A DNA stretch of 64,000 bases from Vibrio orientalis CIP 102891 = ATCC 33934 (GTDB lineage Bacteria; Pseudomonadota; Gammaproteobacteria; Enterobacterales; Vibrionaceae), in contig NZ_ACZV01000005.1 in the NCBI RefSeq assembly GCF_000176235.1, positions 620,001 to 684,000 of the forward strand, given 5' to 3'. The translations under genes were made by a program, and so were the position numbers. Positions 9,142 through 16,841 of the stretch are shown one piece after another. The stretch's first letter is position 1. Every line of letters begins with the position of its first letter. The notes under the pieces were generated by a model that saw only the letters and a list, made by a program, of their open reading frames with translations, did not search any database and had not been told where the DNA came from.

Positions 9142-9288
9142 AATAGTCCCTGTTCGTTGAATAGTTGTGACGGTCAGTGTGATAGACCGGAGCAATCCAA
9201 ATATTCATTCATTATGACTGAAAAAAGTCTGATTTATTAACTATTTGATATGTTTGTTGACAGGTTGTATGAAAATTAGGCCTCAAAA

Positions 9289-9319
9289 ACAAAAAAAGCA
9301 GCTCGAAAGCTGCTTTTTT
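9289..9319. terminator. Bidirectional-looking terminator beyond the META lipoprotein gene
   Basis: AAAAAGCAGCT / AGCTGCTTTTTT hairpin with a CGAA loop and A/T tracts on both sides. It directly follows the minus-strand META gene and lies 5' of the ynjB operon. Confidence 0.85.
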
Positions 9320-9339
9320 CAAATCAAAGTGAGAACAGA

Positions 9340-9786
9340 TTAGTTCTTCCAGTCATTAAGCTTGAACGTCAGTGTATGAACGTCATTCTTAAGAACCATT
9401 GAATCTTTAGTTAGAGTCATATCACTCCAATCAGATAGAGTTTGAGAGAAAGCTTGTTCAACGTCCATTAGATCGCCGATACACATTTTCATCGTCATAC
9501 CCATTTTTTCAATGCGGAATTGGTTGTCTTGTAGCTCTGCTTGGCCAAAGAAGTTGTTACAGCCAGCGTTACCGTTTGCTGTCATTTTTTCACCAACTTC
9601 TAGACGAGGAGCAGTTTGGCGGCCTTCAAGAGTAATATCTTTACCGTCGATGCTCACAAGTTCCCAGTTGTGGTGCTGTAGATCTTGAGCTGTAATTTGT
9701 TTCACATCGTCACCATTGCTTGCACATGCTGTTACTACAAAAGGAAGGGCAATTGCTGCAAGTAACGTTTTTGGACTAAGCTTCAT
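9340..9786 (-). CDS. META-domain lipoprotein, HslJ-like
   Basis: Predicted lipoprotein of 148 aa. The signal sequence ends in a lipobox (VTAC, Cys at residue 21). A META domain follows, with the typical W-E-L-V-SIDGK opening and the AGCNNFFG core motif near residue 76; a second cysteine (KMCIGD) could pair with it. In E. coli, HslJ is linked to heat and novobiocin resistance, but the function of the family is not settled. The gene stands alone between a terminator and a long upstream region, so it is probably monocistronic. Domain assignment is firm; role unknown. Confidence 0.88.
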   Translation of the reverse strand: MKLSPKTLLAAIALPFVVTACASNGDDVKQITAQDLQHHNWELVSIDGKDITLEGRQTAPRLEVGEKMTANGNAGCNNFFGQAELQDNQFRIEKMGMTMKMCIGDLMDVEQAFSQTLSDWSDMTLTKDSMVLKNDVHTLTFKLNDWKN

Positions 9787-9967
9787 AATAAATCAACTCC
9801 AATAAGTAGATAGATAAGCCGTTGATAGGCCTGATGAGAGCAGTATAGATAATAAAACACTGTTTTTGTCAGCTCTAAGTCATAGTTTGGTCTAAATCAC
9901 ATATTGGAACTTATTGATAAACATCTACTTATAGTTCACATACAGTAGATGAGTGGCACATTAATAG

Positions 9968-10228
9968 GTGAGTCATCTTTTGGAGCAACTAGAGTTTTTC
10001 ATTGTCCCCAGCCCATGCGTGGGTGTCTGTACAGTAGACGAAAAAGGCTACTGTCAGGGGTGTATGCGTAAACGTGAAGAGCGCTTCAATTGGCTCAATA
10101 TGACACCTGCCCAACAACTACACGTCATTAAACTTTGTCGCCAGCGCTATATTCGTAAACACCGTAAAGCCCCTGGTGGCAGTAACGCTCATTTGTCCGA
10201 TTCTGACCCTCAACAAGACCTGTTCTAG
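9968..10228 (+). CDS. DUF1289 small cysteine-rich protein (first of two)
   Basis: An 86-aa protein with the DUF1289 core: SPCVGVCTVDEKGYCQGC, then RKREERFNW and an alpha-helical tail. The four cysteines (C-x3-C, C-x2-C) suggest a small metal or Fe-S site, but this has not been shown for the family to my knowledge. It starts with GTG behind a weak AATAGG; no better in-frame ATG exists upstream. The C-terminal 25 residues are basic, then acidic, and are not part of the domain. A shorter paralogue follows 72 nt later on the same strand. Confidence 0.8.
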   Translation: MSHLLEQLEFFIVPSPCVGVCTVDEKGYCQGCMRKREERFNWLNMTPAQQLHVIKLCRQRYIRKHRKAPGGSNAHLSDSDPQQDLF

Positions 10229-10300
10229 CTTTAACTTCTTGACATTTCAGAACTTATCTTCCATATGTTAATTATGTCGCATTGTATATTGAGGTGTAAT

Positions 10301-10492
10301 ATGGATGTGAGATGTCAGCCTGCGAATCCTTGCATTGGCCTATGCCAAGCCGACAACAATGGACGTTGTATTGGCTGTGGACGAACTCGCCAAGAAAGGT
10401 ATCGCTGGTATCAACTGTCTGAAGTAGAACAGAGAGAGATACTTATCAGGCTTGATAGTGAGTCTCTCTCAATCATTGTCGAGCCGCGCTAG
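10301..10492 (+). CDS. DUF1289 small cysteine-rich protein (second copy)
   Basis: A 63-aa paralogue of the preceding gene with the same core: NPCIGLCQADNNGRCIGC, then RTRQERYRW and QREIL. ATG 10301 follows GAGGTG and is preferred to a longer reading from 10265, whose extra residues are not part of the domain. Tandem DUF1289 genes suggest local duplication, yet they differ at many positions, so the duplication is old. The stop codon abuts the stop of a convergent gene. Confidence 0.78.
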   Translation: MDVRCQPANPCIGLCQADNNGRCIGCGRTRQERYRWYQLSEVEQREILIRLDSESLSIIVEPR

Positions 10493-10714
10493 CTATTTTG
10501 AGCCCCAGTGATCACTGACCCAACCACCTGCTTGCTCATCAAAGTGATTGCCGGAAAAGCGGTGGTTCAATTCATTTTTTGATTCATCGTGACCGTTATC
10601 ATCCAGCAAGTGCTGAATGTGACTTGCCATTGGGTCTCCACCTTTAAGCCGCTGCTGGCGAGTGGCGACTTCCTTAATTAACTGCAGACGATATGAATTG
10701 CTAGCACGTTTCAT
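10493..10714 (-). CDS. Conserved-looking hypothetical protein, 73 aa
   Basis: A small soluble protein of unknown function. The start is well supported by AAGGAGGT about 6 nt upstream of the ATG. The sequence is polar and mostly helical (KRASNSYRLQLIKEVATRQQ), with a His/Asp/Asn-rich middle and a GGWVSDHWGSK tail. It has no signal peptide, membrane helix or motif I know. It converges with the second DUF1289 gene without a gap. Confidence 0.6.
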   Translation of the reverse strand: MKRASNSYRLQLIKEVATRQQRLKGGDPMASHIQHLLDDNGHDESKNELNHRFSGNHFDEQAGGWVSDHWGSK

Positions 10715-11027
10715 TTGGTGGACCTCCTTGGCTATGACACTAATATGAAAAGTTAGAAGTCTATGTGAACTACGTCAATCGAATTTGGTTAAAAAATAGT
10801 CAAAAATTGGTCGAGTCTGAATTCATAGACAAGAGCGCCAAGCTGATAGGTTGGATAGATGCTTGATTCAACGGTTTTCTTTTCAATTTAGGTAAGAAAA
10901 CACTGAAATAAAAAATTCATCGATATTAGTTCGTGTTTTAAAAGTCGCGACACACCAAGGTTAGAGCACAGATACAAAAAAGGCCCCGCAATGCGGAGCC
11001 TCTTGGAGTCTTGACTTACACTAATGG
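10715..11027. other. Intergenic region with a terminator for the VC2662-like gene
   Basis: Near the right edge (10976-11001) an imperfect hairpin AGGCCCCGC / GCGGAGCCT with one mismatch has an A tract on its left side. On the minus strand this reads as a hairpin plus U tract and would terminate the gene ending at 11028. The rest is AT-rich and would carry the promoter of the 73-aa gene. I see no other gene. Confidence 0.7.
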
Positions 11028-11588
11028 CTATTTAGCAAAGTTTACAATAGGGAAGCATGGTAGGAAGCCATTGTCAGCACAGTTGATAAGACCGACCTGA
11101 ACACCTTCAATTTTGGCCGTTTTGTTGAAGATACCGACTTGAACCGTTGATTCACTTGACAGGTTAACCGCACCGACATCAACCATAGTGTTACCTTCTG
11201 AATAGTTCACAAAGCTGACGTTGGCACCTTTTACATCGTTAGTCACGTTAACAGCACCTAGGTTTACCCCAGTAGTTTGGCCTTCGTTCCAGTTAAATAG
11301 GCCTAGAGATGCCCCCGTCATTTCTTGATTGATTTTTGAAGCACCAAGTAACAGGCCAAAGTTAACACCCGTAGTGACGTCTGATTCCGACATGCCAACA
11401 ATGGCAAAATCGACACCTTTTAGTGTGTCGACCTTACCGTGCAGTGCCGCGAGACGAACACCACCAACTGCTGAATTGTCAGGTGCATTGAAATTATTGA
11501 TAGAAGAAAACATAACTGGCGTTGAAGCAACAGCGACTGAAGATGCGAAGGCAGTTACAATCGCCACTGCAGAAAGAATTTTTTTCAT
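11028..11588 (-). CDS. Exported GxNxG-repeat protein, VC2662-like
   Basis: Secreted or outer-membrane-associated protein of 186 aa with a signal peptide (MKKILSAVAIVTAFASSVAVA). The mature part is a string of short beta-type repeats such as GVNFGLLLGA, GASLGLFNW, GVNLGAVNV, GANVSFVNY and GVQVGLIN, about one per 20 residues, resembling the Leptospira LA_2272-type surface repeats. I believe a Vibrio family named for VC2662 has this pattern, but that is from memory. Two cysteines close the protein (INCADNGFLPCF). A terminator follows on its strand. Function unknown; a small beta-barrel or beta-solenoid is the best structural guess. Confidence 0.72.
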   Translation of the reverse strand: MKKILSAVAIVTAFASSVAVASTPVMFSSINNFNAPDNSAVGGVRLAALHGKVDTLKGVDFAIVGMSESDVTTGVNFGLLLGASKINQEMTGASLGLFNWNEGQTTGVNLGAVNVTNDVKGANVSFVNYSEGNTMVDVGAVNLSSESTVQVGIFNKTAKIEGVQVGLINCADNGFLPCFPIVNFAK

Positions 11589-11751
11589 AATTATAGCTCC
11601 GAGGATTATTCCGTTTACCCATTTGAGAGTAATTATTCACTCATCGGCCAAGACTTCTCAATTAAAGTCAGTGCATTATAGATGAGTGACGATTTTACTA
11701 TATGCCGACTTGTAAGCGAGAGCAAGTCATAGTATTGGGCTTAGAGACAAT

Positions 11752-11776
11752 AAAAAAACCTCGCGGAGCGAGGCTT
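11752..11776 (-). terminator. Terminator after the pilotin gene
   Basis: On the minus strand: CCTCGC / GCGAGG hairpin around a TCC loop, followed by seven T, 23 nt after the stop codon. Confidence 0.88.
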
Positions 11777-11798
11777 TGTATATCAGTACGGCAGATCA

Positions 11799-12203
11799 TT
11801 AGTTGGCTGAATTGGTGCAGCGATCATATGTGACAAGTTCATCTGCCATCAGTTGGCCGCGGCTATTACGCATTTTAATGCGGTAGCTCAGGCCAACTTC
11901 AAGATTATTCTTTGTGTCTGGGCTACTGCAATAAGTATGAATACTTTGCTTAAGAACTTGTGCCGTTGGCTTCGCTCCGGGCGCTTCTTGATTGTAAACC
12001 ATCATAATTTCAATGGTTGTGCCTTTTGAGCTTGCTCTCATGATGGAGAGCGGCCCATGCTCTAAAGGCAGTTCAGATGCTAATAGATTTGCACGACTGT
12101 CCGCGAGCATTTCAAGGTGCCTTTGTTTCTCCGCAGTTGCAGATGAACAGCCAGCCAAAATAGCAGCGAGAGTTAGCAAGAAGAGCGTTTTTACTCGTAC
12201 CAT
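11799..12203 (-). CDS. Type II secretion pilotin lipoprotein, AspS/GspS-beta type
   Basis: Outer-membrane lipoprotein of 134 aa with lipobox LAGC (Cys 19). Its layout follows E. coli GspS-beta (YghG) and Vibrio AspS: a short linker, a helix (LADSRANLLASELP), a strand with SKGTTIEIMMVY, a helix containing the first cysteine (IHTYCSSPD), then LSYRIKMRNSRGQLM and a second cysteine in VTYDRC, a likely disulfide. Pilotins of this type bind the secretin GspD and deliver it to the outer membrane. The gene is unlinked to any gsp operon here, as is usual for this protein. It begins 3 nt after yciI. The assignment rests on remembered family sequences. Confidence 0.77.
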   Translation of the reverse strand: MVRVKTLFLLTLAAILAGCSSATAEKQRHLEMLADSRANLLASELPLEHGPLSIMRASSKGTTIEIMMVYNQEAPGAKPTAQVLKQSIHTYCSSPDTKNNLEVGLSYRIKMRNSRGQLMADELVTYDRCTNSAN

Positions 12204-12206
12204 TGA

Positions 12207-12503
12207 TTAAAATACTTTCTTAAATGGTTTGACGATAACTTTTTCGTAAACACCCGCTTCAATATATGGGTCAGCATCAGCCCAAGTTTGCGCTTGCTCA
12301 AGGGAGTCGAACTCCGCAATTACTGTCGAGCCAGTAAAGCCAGCTTCACCTGGGTTGTCTGAGTCAATTGCAGGCATTGGTCCAGCCGTTAACAGACGAC
12401 CTTCATTTTGCAGTGCTTGTAGACGTTCTAAGTGTGCAGGGCGAACGCTTAGACGTTTTTCTAACGAGTTTTCAACGTCTTGTGAAAAGATGACATACCA
12501 CAT
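12207..12503 (-). CDS. yciI: YciI family protein
   Basis: Small soluble protein of 98 aa with the ferredoxin-like YciI/YCII fold: MWYVIFSQD start, [21 protein letters not shown], and the catalytic-type Asp/His region ending [20 protein letters not shown]. The biochemical role of stand-alone YciI is unclear; a related domain occurs in some dechlorinating enzymes. The start is supported by AAGGA 8 nt upstream. It sits with yciA and yciB as in many gammaproteobacteria. Confidence 0.9.
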   Translation of the reverse strand: MWYVIFSQDVENSLEKRLSVRPAHLERLQALQNEGRLLTAGPMPAIDSDNPGEAGFTGSTVIAEFDSLEQAQTWADADPYIEAGVYEKVIVKPFKKVF

Positions 12504-12608
12504 GTTCAGATGTCCTTATATGAAGAATGTAACAGAGTTTGATTACTCTACCTTAATTCAGACTAATTTGAAGCCTTGAAGTCGAGATAATTCGATCCCT
12601 GCCAGTGC

Positions 12609-13001
12609 TTACTGAATTGGACGAGGTTTTCCATCAGCGTCGATGGCAACGTAATTGAAGGTCGCATCACAGACCATAAAGCGATCTTCTAAACCATGTT
12701 CTTTTACTGGTTTAACCCAAACTTCTAAATCAATACTCATCGATGTGCGGCCGATTCGAGTGCATTCGCCGTAACAGCATACGACATCACCCACGCGCAC
12801 GGGCTTTTTAAAGGTGATACTCGAAACAGAGACCGTGACGATACGACCTGAAGAGATCTCTTTAGCGAGAATCCCGCCAGCTAAATCGAGTTGTGACATT
12901 ATCCAACCCCCAAAGATATCGCCATTAGCGTTAGTATCAGCGGGCATTGCGAGAGTTCTTAGAAGAAGTTGGCCTTTAGGTGCATTCATTTCATGGCTCA
13001 T
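12609..13001 (-). CDS. yciA: Acyl-CoA thioester hydrolase YciA
   Basis: Hotdog-fold thioesterase that hydrolyses a broad range of acyl-CoAs. The typical motif ANGDIFGGWIMSQLDLAGG near residue 24 includes the catalytic Asp. From ATG 13001 the protein is 130 aa, the family's normal length. A longer frame reaching 13103 overlaps yciB and adds 34 unrelated residues, so I reject it. It lies downstream of yciB on the same strand. Confidence 0.93.
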   Translation of the reverse strand: MSHEMNAPKGQLLLRTLAMPADTNANGDIFGGWIMSQLDLAGGILAKEISSGRIVTVSVSSITFKKPVRVGDVVCCYGECTRIGRTSMSIDLEVWVKPVKEHGLEDRFMVCDATFNYVAIDADGKPRPIQ

Positions 13002-13074
13002 TGTGACATCCGGTACAAACAAAACAGCGACCAAAGGGGTCGCTGAAAAAGGGAATTGTAACAAAACAAACGTG

Positions 13075-13626
13075 CTATTCGCTAGAGTTTGCTTCGCGGT
13101 CATCTTTAGCCATGTGCTTATAAATATATATTCCAGTGCATAGCGTGAAAGCGAAAGTCGCGATCAATAGACCAAAGACTTTAAAATTGACCCAGACATC
13201 AAGCGGCAGCTTAAAGGCCACATAAACGTTTAGCGCCGCACAAAATGAAAAGAACGCCACCCATGCCCAAGTTATTTTGCTCCAAACTGGCTCTGGTAGG
13301 GTGATGTCTTTACCAAGCATTCCCTTGATCGCCGATTTCCCCATGAGATGGCTGATTGTAAGTCCAGCGGCGAATAGCGTGTAGATAATCGTTACTTTCC
13401 ATTTGATAAAGTTATCATCGTGGAAGAAGAGGGTCATACCGCCAAAGATAGCCACCATTAGAAAGGTGATAAGTTGCATCTTTTCGACTTTCTTATAGAT
13501 GAAGTAAGTGATGGCGATTTGAACTGCTGAAGCAATGATCAGTGCTCCTGTAGCGACATAGATGTCTTGCAGTTTGTAAAGGGCAAAAAAGATAATCAGT
13601 GGGATGAAGTCAAGCAGTTGTTTCAT
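13075..13626 (-). CDS. yciB: Inner membrane-spanning protein YciB (septation protein A family)
   Basis: Polytopic inner-membrane protein of 183 aa with five hydrophobic helices. The opening [18 protein letters not shown] and the middle [17 protein letters not shown] are family hallmarks. Homologues (ispZ in Shigella, yciB in E. coli) influence cell division and envelope synthesis by interacting with elongation and division proteins. It is probably the first gene of yciB-yciA-yciI-pilotin. Confidence 0.93.
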   Translation of the reverse strand: MKQLLDFIPLIIFFALYKLQDIYVATGALIIASAVQIAITYFIYKKVEKMQLITFLMVAIFGGMTLFFHDDNFIKWKVTIIYTLFAAGLTISHLMGKSAIKGMLGKDITLPEPVWSKITWAWVAFFSFCAALNVYVAFKLPLDVWVNFKVFGLLIATFAFTLCTGIYIYKHMAKDDREANSSE

Positions 13627-13716
13627 TGAGCTAATCTTTTTGAGACGAAATTGCGCTCAGTCTAACGAAATATGCCGTTTAGACAAAGCGCTTGACGTAA
13701 CCCTAACAATACACGT

Positions 13717-13938
13717 TCAGATGACGTGTTTTAAGTCTTCTAAGTATCCTTCGCTACGTAGACTATCGACGGTAAATCTTAGCTCGTCATCGCTCATGGC
13801 AAAACAACTGGATTTACCTGTCATGCCATTTAAGTATTCGTGATATTCCAACTCGGTAAAGTGGCCAATTCGGTCGACGAGTAGACTCTTAATTCCATGG
13901 TGAATGAGTCGGTAGTAAGTATGACGTTGAACTTCCAT
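13717..13938 (-). CDS. Small hypothetical protein with a GemA-like (DUF1018) C-terminal half
   Basis: A 73-aa soluble protein. The segment LEYHEYLNGMTGKSSCFAMS followed by DDELRFTVDSLRSEGYLED follows the pattern of the Mu GemA/DUF1018 domain (Y-x3-L-x2-x-TGK-S-x-S-x5-M-x2-EL-x3-L-x2-LGF). The N-terminal half (VQRHTYYRLIHHGIKSLL) would be the preceding helix. No phage genes flank it, so it would be a domesticated or free-standing version. The resemblance is by eye; the alternative is an unrelated helical protein. Confidence 0.55.
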   Translation of the reverse strand: MEVQRHTYYRLIHHGIKSLLVDRIGHFTELEYHEYLNGMTGKSSCFAMSDDELRFTVDSLRSEGYLEDLKHVI

Positions 13939-14546
13939 AATGTACCCCTTAACGTCTGGCAGTGTCGAAACTTTGCCGTTTTCCTTCTTACCTTGTTCAA
14001 AGCATATTCGATGCCATTTGTAGACAGCAGTGGTTAACCGGATGAATTTAAAAGTGTAATACTATTAAATAGAGAGTAAAGAAATTGACGAACTGCACCT
14101 TTTGGCCTTTAGTAAGAGGGTTAAATTTGGCTGAGAGGCAATTTGCGACTCAATTCGACACGCAATGACAATCGAAGCATTCTGCCTCTCAGGTGATAAT
14201 GACACATACTCAATAGGGGTAATTTGTTTCTCTTTTGACATCAACGGCTTAATTACAAAACTTATATCATTTAGTTTTTGATACTGAGTTAAGTGTTAAT
14301 AGTGGGCTAATATTCTGAAATTAAAGAGTTATTTACTAATAAATTTCAGATAATGCTGTTGTAATTAGCATCTATGTTATTGTTTTAAGTGGTTAAAGTG
14401 TGCTCTTTTGATAAAAAAGTTGGCGAAAATCATAAGCTTGGCATACACTTTCCAAAGTAAAGCCGATATGTTGTTGATTGGCTTGGCGAAATGTTTAGGC
14501 GCCGCCTATTGGTGGCAATGTTTAACGTAGCTTTGAGGAAAGTTTT
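13939..14546. other. Long 5' region of ihfA with a 10-bp perfect inverted repeat
   Basis: About 600 bp without a convincing gene. CTGAGAGGCA (14131-14140) and TGCCTCTCAG (14183-14192) form a perfect stem around 42 nt, so an RNA structure or a regulator site is possible. Rightwards the region becomes very AT-rich, as expected for promoters. GAGG about 10 nt before ATG 14547 is the ihfA ribosome-binding site. Confidence 0.5.
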
Positions 14547-14843
14547 ATGGCGCTCACAAAGGCCGATTTGGCTGAGAACCTGTTTGAAAAGCTTGGATAC
14601 AGTAAACGGGATGCCAAGGAAACGGTTGAGGCGTTTTTCGAAGAGATTCGTAAGGCACTTGAAAGTGGCGAACAGGTAAAACTGTCTGGTTTTGGGAATT
14701 TTGATCTGCGTGATAAAAATGAACGACCAGGTCGAAACCCGAAGACAGGTGAAGACATTCCAATCAGTGCACGTCGCGTAGTGACCTTCCGTCCTGGGCA
14801 AAAACTAAAAGCCCGTGTCGAAAACATTAAGATCGATGACTAA
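14547..14843 (+). CDS. ihfA: Integration host factor subunit alpha
   Basis: DNA-bending nucleoid protein that pairs with IhfB. At 98 aa, with [13 protein letters not shown], the HU/IHF dimer core, and the signature [20 protein letters not shown] carrying the beta-arm that enters the minor groove (intercalating Pro in RPGRNPKT), the assignment to the alpha subunit is safe. In E. coli, ihfA directly follows pheT and shares its transcription. Here it stands alone, about 20 kb from pheST, with its own long 5' region and terminator, so it must use its own promoter. Confidence 0.97.
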   Translation: MALTKADLAENLFEKLGYSKRDAKETVEAFFEEIRKALESGEQVKLSGFGNFDLRDKNERPGRNPKTGEDIPISARRVVTFRPGQKLKARVENIKIDD

Positions 14844-14918
14844 GTCTGGTTTCCGGTGTTGGTAAGTTGCTATGTTGCTCGCTAGCACATAAGTAATGAA
14901 CTCGGTGATACCCTGATA

Positions 14919-14950
14919 AAAAAACACCCCAGCTTAGGCTAGGGTGTTTT
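14919..14950. terminator. Bidirectional terminator between ihfA and yciU
   Basis: Nine-base stem AAAACACCC / GGGTGTTTT with A and T tracts on both sides, placed between two convergent genes. Confidence 0.92.
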
Positions 14951-14973
14951 AGTATTTAGCATTTGATAACGAA

Positions 14974-15294
14974 TTAATCGCGCTTCCACAATGCATGACA
15001 GAACTTATGTTCTGGGTCACGGCTGATCAGCAGTCTCGCAAATACGTCATCAAGGACGTCATTTTCTTCATTCACTAGGCCTACTCGTACTTCAGCGTAA
15101 ATCTCTTTGTCTACGTCGAAGCCAACATGTCCAGCCCAATCATCACCAGTTTCTACAAGCTCAGCAGCACCGCGCTCATCAAATTGTGCAGTGAACAAAA
15201 TTACATCAGCAGGCTCAAGATTGTCAGGAGCCATTTCTAGAAAGATATCGTAAGCGGTATCAATGGCGTCGTCGTAAGACATAAGCTCAGTCAT
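14974..15294 (-). CDS. yciU: dsDNA-mimic protein, YciU/HI1450 family (DUF440)
   Basis: Acidic 106-aa protein whose charge pattern imitates DNA. Family blocks: AYDIFLEMAPDNLEPADVIL, FDERGAAEL, DWAGHVGFDVD, DVFARLLISRDPEHKFCHALW, close to E. coli YciU throughout. HI1450 binds HU-alpha, which makes its placement tail to tail with ihfA, another HU-family gene, curious, though this may be chance. It starts 2 nt after yeiP ends, so the two form an operon. Confidence 0.92.
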   Translation of the reverse strand: MTELMSYDDAIDTAYDIFLEMAPDNLEPADVILFTAQFDERGAAELVETGDDWAGHVGFDVDKEIYAEVRVGLVNEENDVLDDVFARLLISRDPEHKFCHALWKRD

Positions 15295-15296
15295 AA

Positions 15297-15863
15297 TTAT
15301 GCGCGGCTCATGTACTTACGTTCAGTCGTGTTGATCACGATGCGATCGCCAGTTGCAATGTACTCAGGAACCTGCACTGTTAAACCTGTAGAGAATCGAG
15401 CAGGCTTAGTACGTGCTGACGCTGAAGCACCTTTGATCGATGGGTCTGTTTCTTCGATCACTAGTTCTACAGTTGCTGGTAGCTCGATACCTACTGCGCT
15501 GCCGTTAACAAGAATGATGTGAAGACCTTTGATCTCTTCAGTAATGAACTGAAGTTCATCTTCGATCTCGTCTTGCTTGAACGTGTACTGAGTGTAATCT
15601 TCATTGTCCATGAAGATGTACTCATCGCCATCAACATAAGAGAAAGACGATGCGCGCTTGAACATATCTACAGTTTCAAGCACATCGTCCGATTTGTAGC
15701 GTTCATCAACGCGAGCACCTGTATTTAGGTCAGTACAACGCAGTTTGTAAATTTTAGCGCCGCCACGACCACCAGGAGTGGTTACTTCGATGTCTTTGAT
15801 TAGTAGTGTTTTACCATTAGATTCGATAGCAAAACCTTTTTTAAGCTCACTTGCCTTTGGCAT
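15297..15863 (-). CDS. yeiP: Elongation factor P-like protein YeiP
   Basis: Paralogue of EF-P with a KOW-like N-terminal domain (MPKASELKKGFAIESNGKT), an OB domain and a C-terminal S1-like domain ending in the EF-P signature PEYIATGDRIVINTTERKY. The tip region TPGGRGGAKIYKLR carries Arg instead of the Lys modified in bona fide EF-P, as expected for YeiP (EfpL). I use ATG 15863, 8 nt after AAGGA, giving 189 aa; an upstream reading adds residues not seen in the family. Paired with yciU. Confidence 0.94.
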   Translation of the reverse strand: MPKASELKKGFAIESNGKTLLIKDIEVTTPGGRGGAKIYKLRCTDLNTGARVDERYKSDDVLETVDMFKRASSFSYVDGDEYIFMDNEDYTQYTFKQDEIEDELQFITEEIKGLHIILVNGSAVGIELPATVELVIEETDPSIKGASASARTKPARFSTGLTVQVPEYIATGDRIVINTTERKYMSRA

Positions 15864-15994
15864 GAACATTTTCCTTCGTGTGTTAGGTAGTAGCGGCATT
15901 ATATACCGAGCGAATTAAGGAAGGAATATCTTGATTCATCAATCGTGGTGAGCGAACATTAGAGACAGTCCGTCACTTTTTTGTTCATAATCAG

Positions 15995-16762
15995 ATGCAT
16001 CTTACCACTATCGATCCGAAACACGCTTTTCAGTCACATTACCAACCTGCAATTGATGATCTAGTGAGCTATCTGACCAATGGCTTAGGCGACAACCTGC
16101 ACAGCGTATATTTGTACGGCAGTGTTGCTCGTAAGAATGCCAAACCGGGACAGTCGAATATCGATGTGATTGTCGTAACGCATCGCAGTTTTAGCGACAT
16201 GAGAACCACGCTGTTTAATTCAATCAAATGGCGTTATCAAAAGGCGTACCCGTTTATCACTGAAGTGTCGTTCAAAACGGCGTTGGTCGAAGATGTCGCC
16301 AGTCTTGACGGAATCCTATCGTGGGGCTTTTTACTGCGTCATTGCTCGGTTTGTATTTACGGTGAGGATCTCTCCGAATGTTTTGGTGATTACGAACCGA
16401 GTTGGGAGATTGCTAAGCATTGGAATATGGACGTTGAGGATTGGGTGGCGGTTTATCGTAACCGTATCGCAAGGACTGACAAAGATGAAGACCAAGTGAA
16501 GGCGCAAAAGATCATCGCCAAAAAGCTTCTGAGGGCCAGCTACTCCTTAGTGATGTACAAAGATAAAAAATGGTTTGATGATCCAATAGAGTGCGGTCAG
16601 CACTTCTTAAACTACTATCCGGAAAAACAGGTAGAAATTGATCGCCTAGGGATCTTGTTGTCAGGCCGCGTAATCGCCAAGCGCTCAGTTATAGGCATCC
16701 TAGATAGCTTTGGCGATTGGTTGGTTAAGCAATACAAAAAAACCGAATTTCGTATAGGCTAA
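15995..16762 (+). CDS. Nucleotidyltransferase-domain protein (MNT superfamily)
   Basis: A 255-aa soluble protein with a pol-beta-type nucleotidyltransferase core: YLYGSVARKNAKPGQSNIDV (residues about 39-58). The first Asp of the usual SDID pair is Asn here (SNID). Further acidic residues, such as ITEVSFK in the third-strand region, are present. The C-terminal half is helical with KAQKIIAKKLLRASYSLVMY, like the helical domain of aminoglycoside adenylyltransferase-type proteins. It lies between yeiP and polB in opposite orientation to both. The substrate is unknown, and the Asn may weaken catalysis. Confidence 0.75.
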   Translation: MHLTTIDPKHAFQSHYQPAIDDLVSYLTNGLGDNLHSVYLYGSVARKNAKPGQSNIDVIVVTHRSFSDMRTTLFNSIKWRYQKAYPFITEVSFKTALVEDVASLDGILSWGFLLRHCSVCIYGEDLSECFGDYEPSWEIAKHWNMDVEDWVAVYRNRIARTDKDEDQVKAQKIIAKKLLRASYSLVMYKDKKWFDDPIECGQHFLNYYPEKQVEIDRLGILLSGRVIAKRSVIGILDSFGDWLVKQYKKTEFRIG

Positions 16763-16841
16763 GGTTGTGGTGACATTGCCAGCTTGGTTCAACTTTCTAT
16801 AGAACTGACTTAATAAAAGTAGCTTCCTTGCCAAGACAGCG

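Noticed and set aside
13002-13103. N-terminal extension of YciA
   Set aside because: It overlaps yciB and adds 34 residues not found in the family; the 130-aa form starts MSHEMNAPKG.
14125-14200. TPP riboswitch (contains GGCTGAGAGG, similar to the THI-box CTGAGA)
   Set aside because: The rest of the THI-box core (ACCTGATC-type block) is absent and the downstream gene is ihfA, not a thiamine gene.
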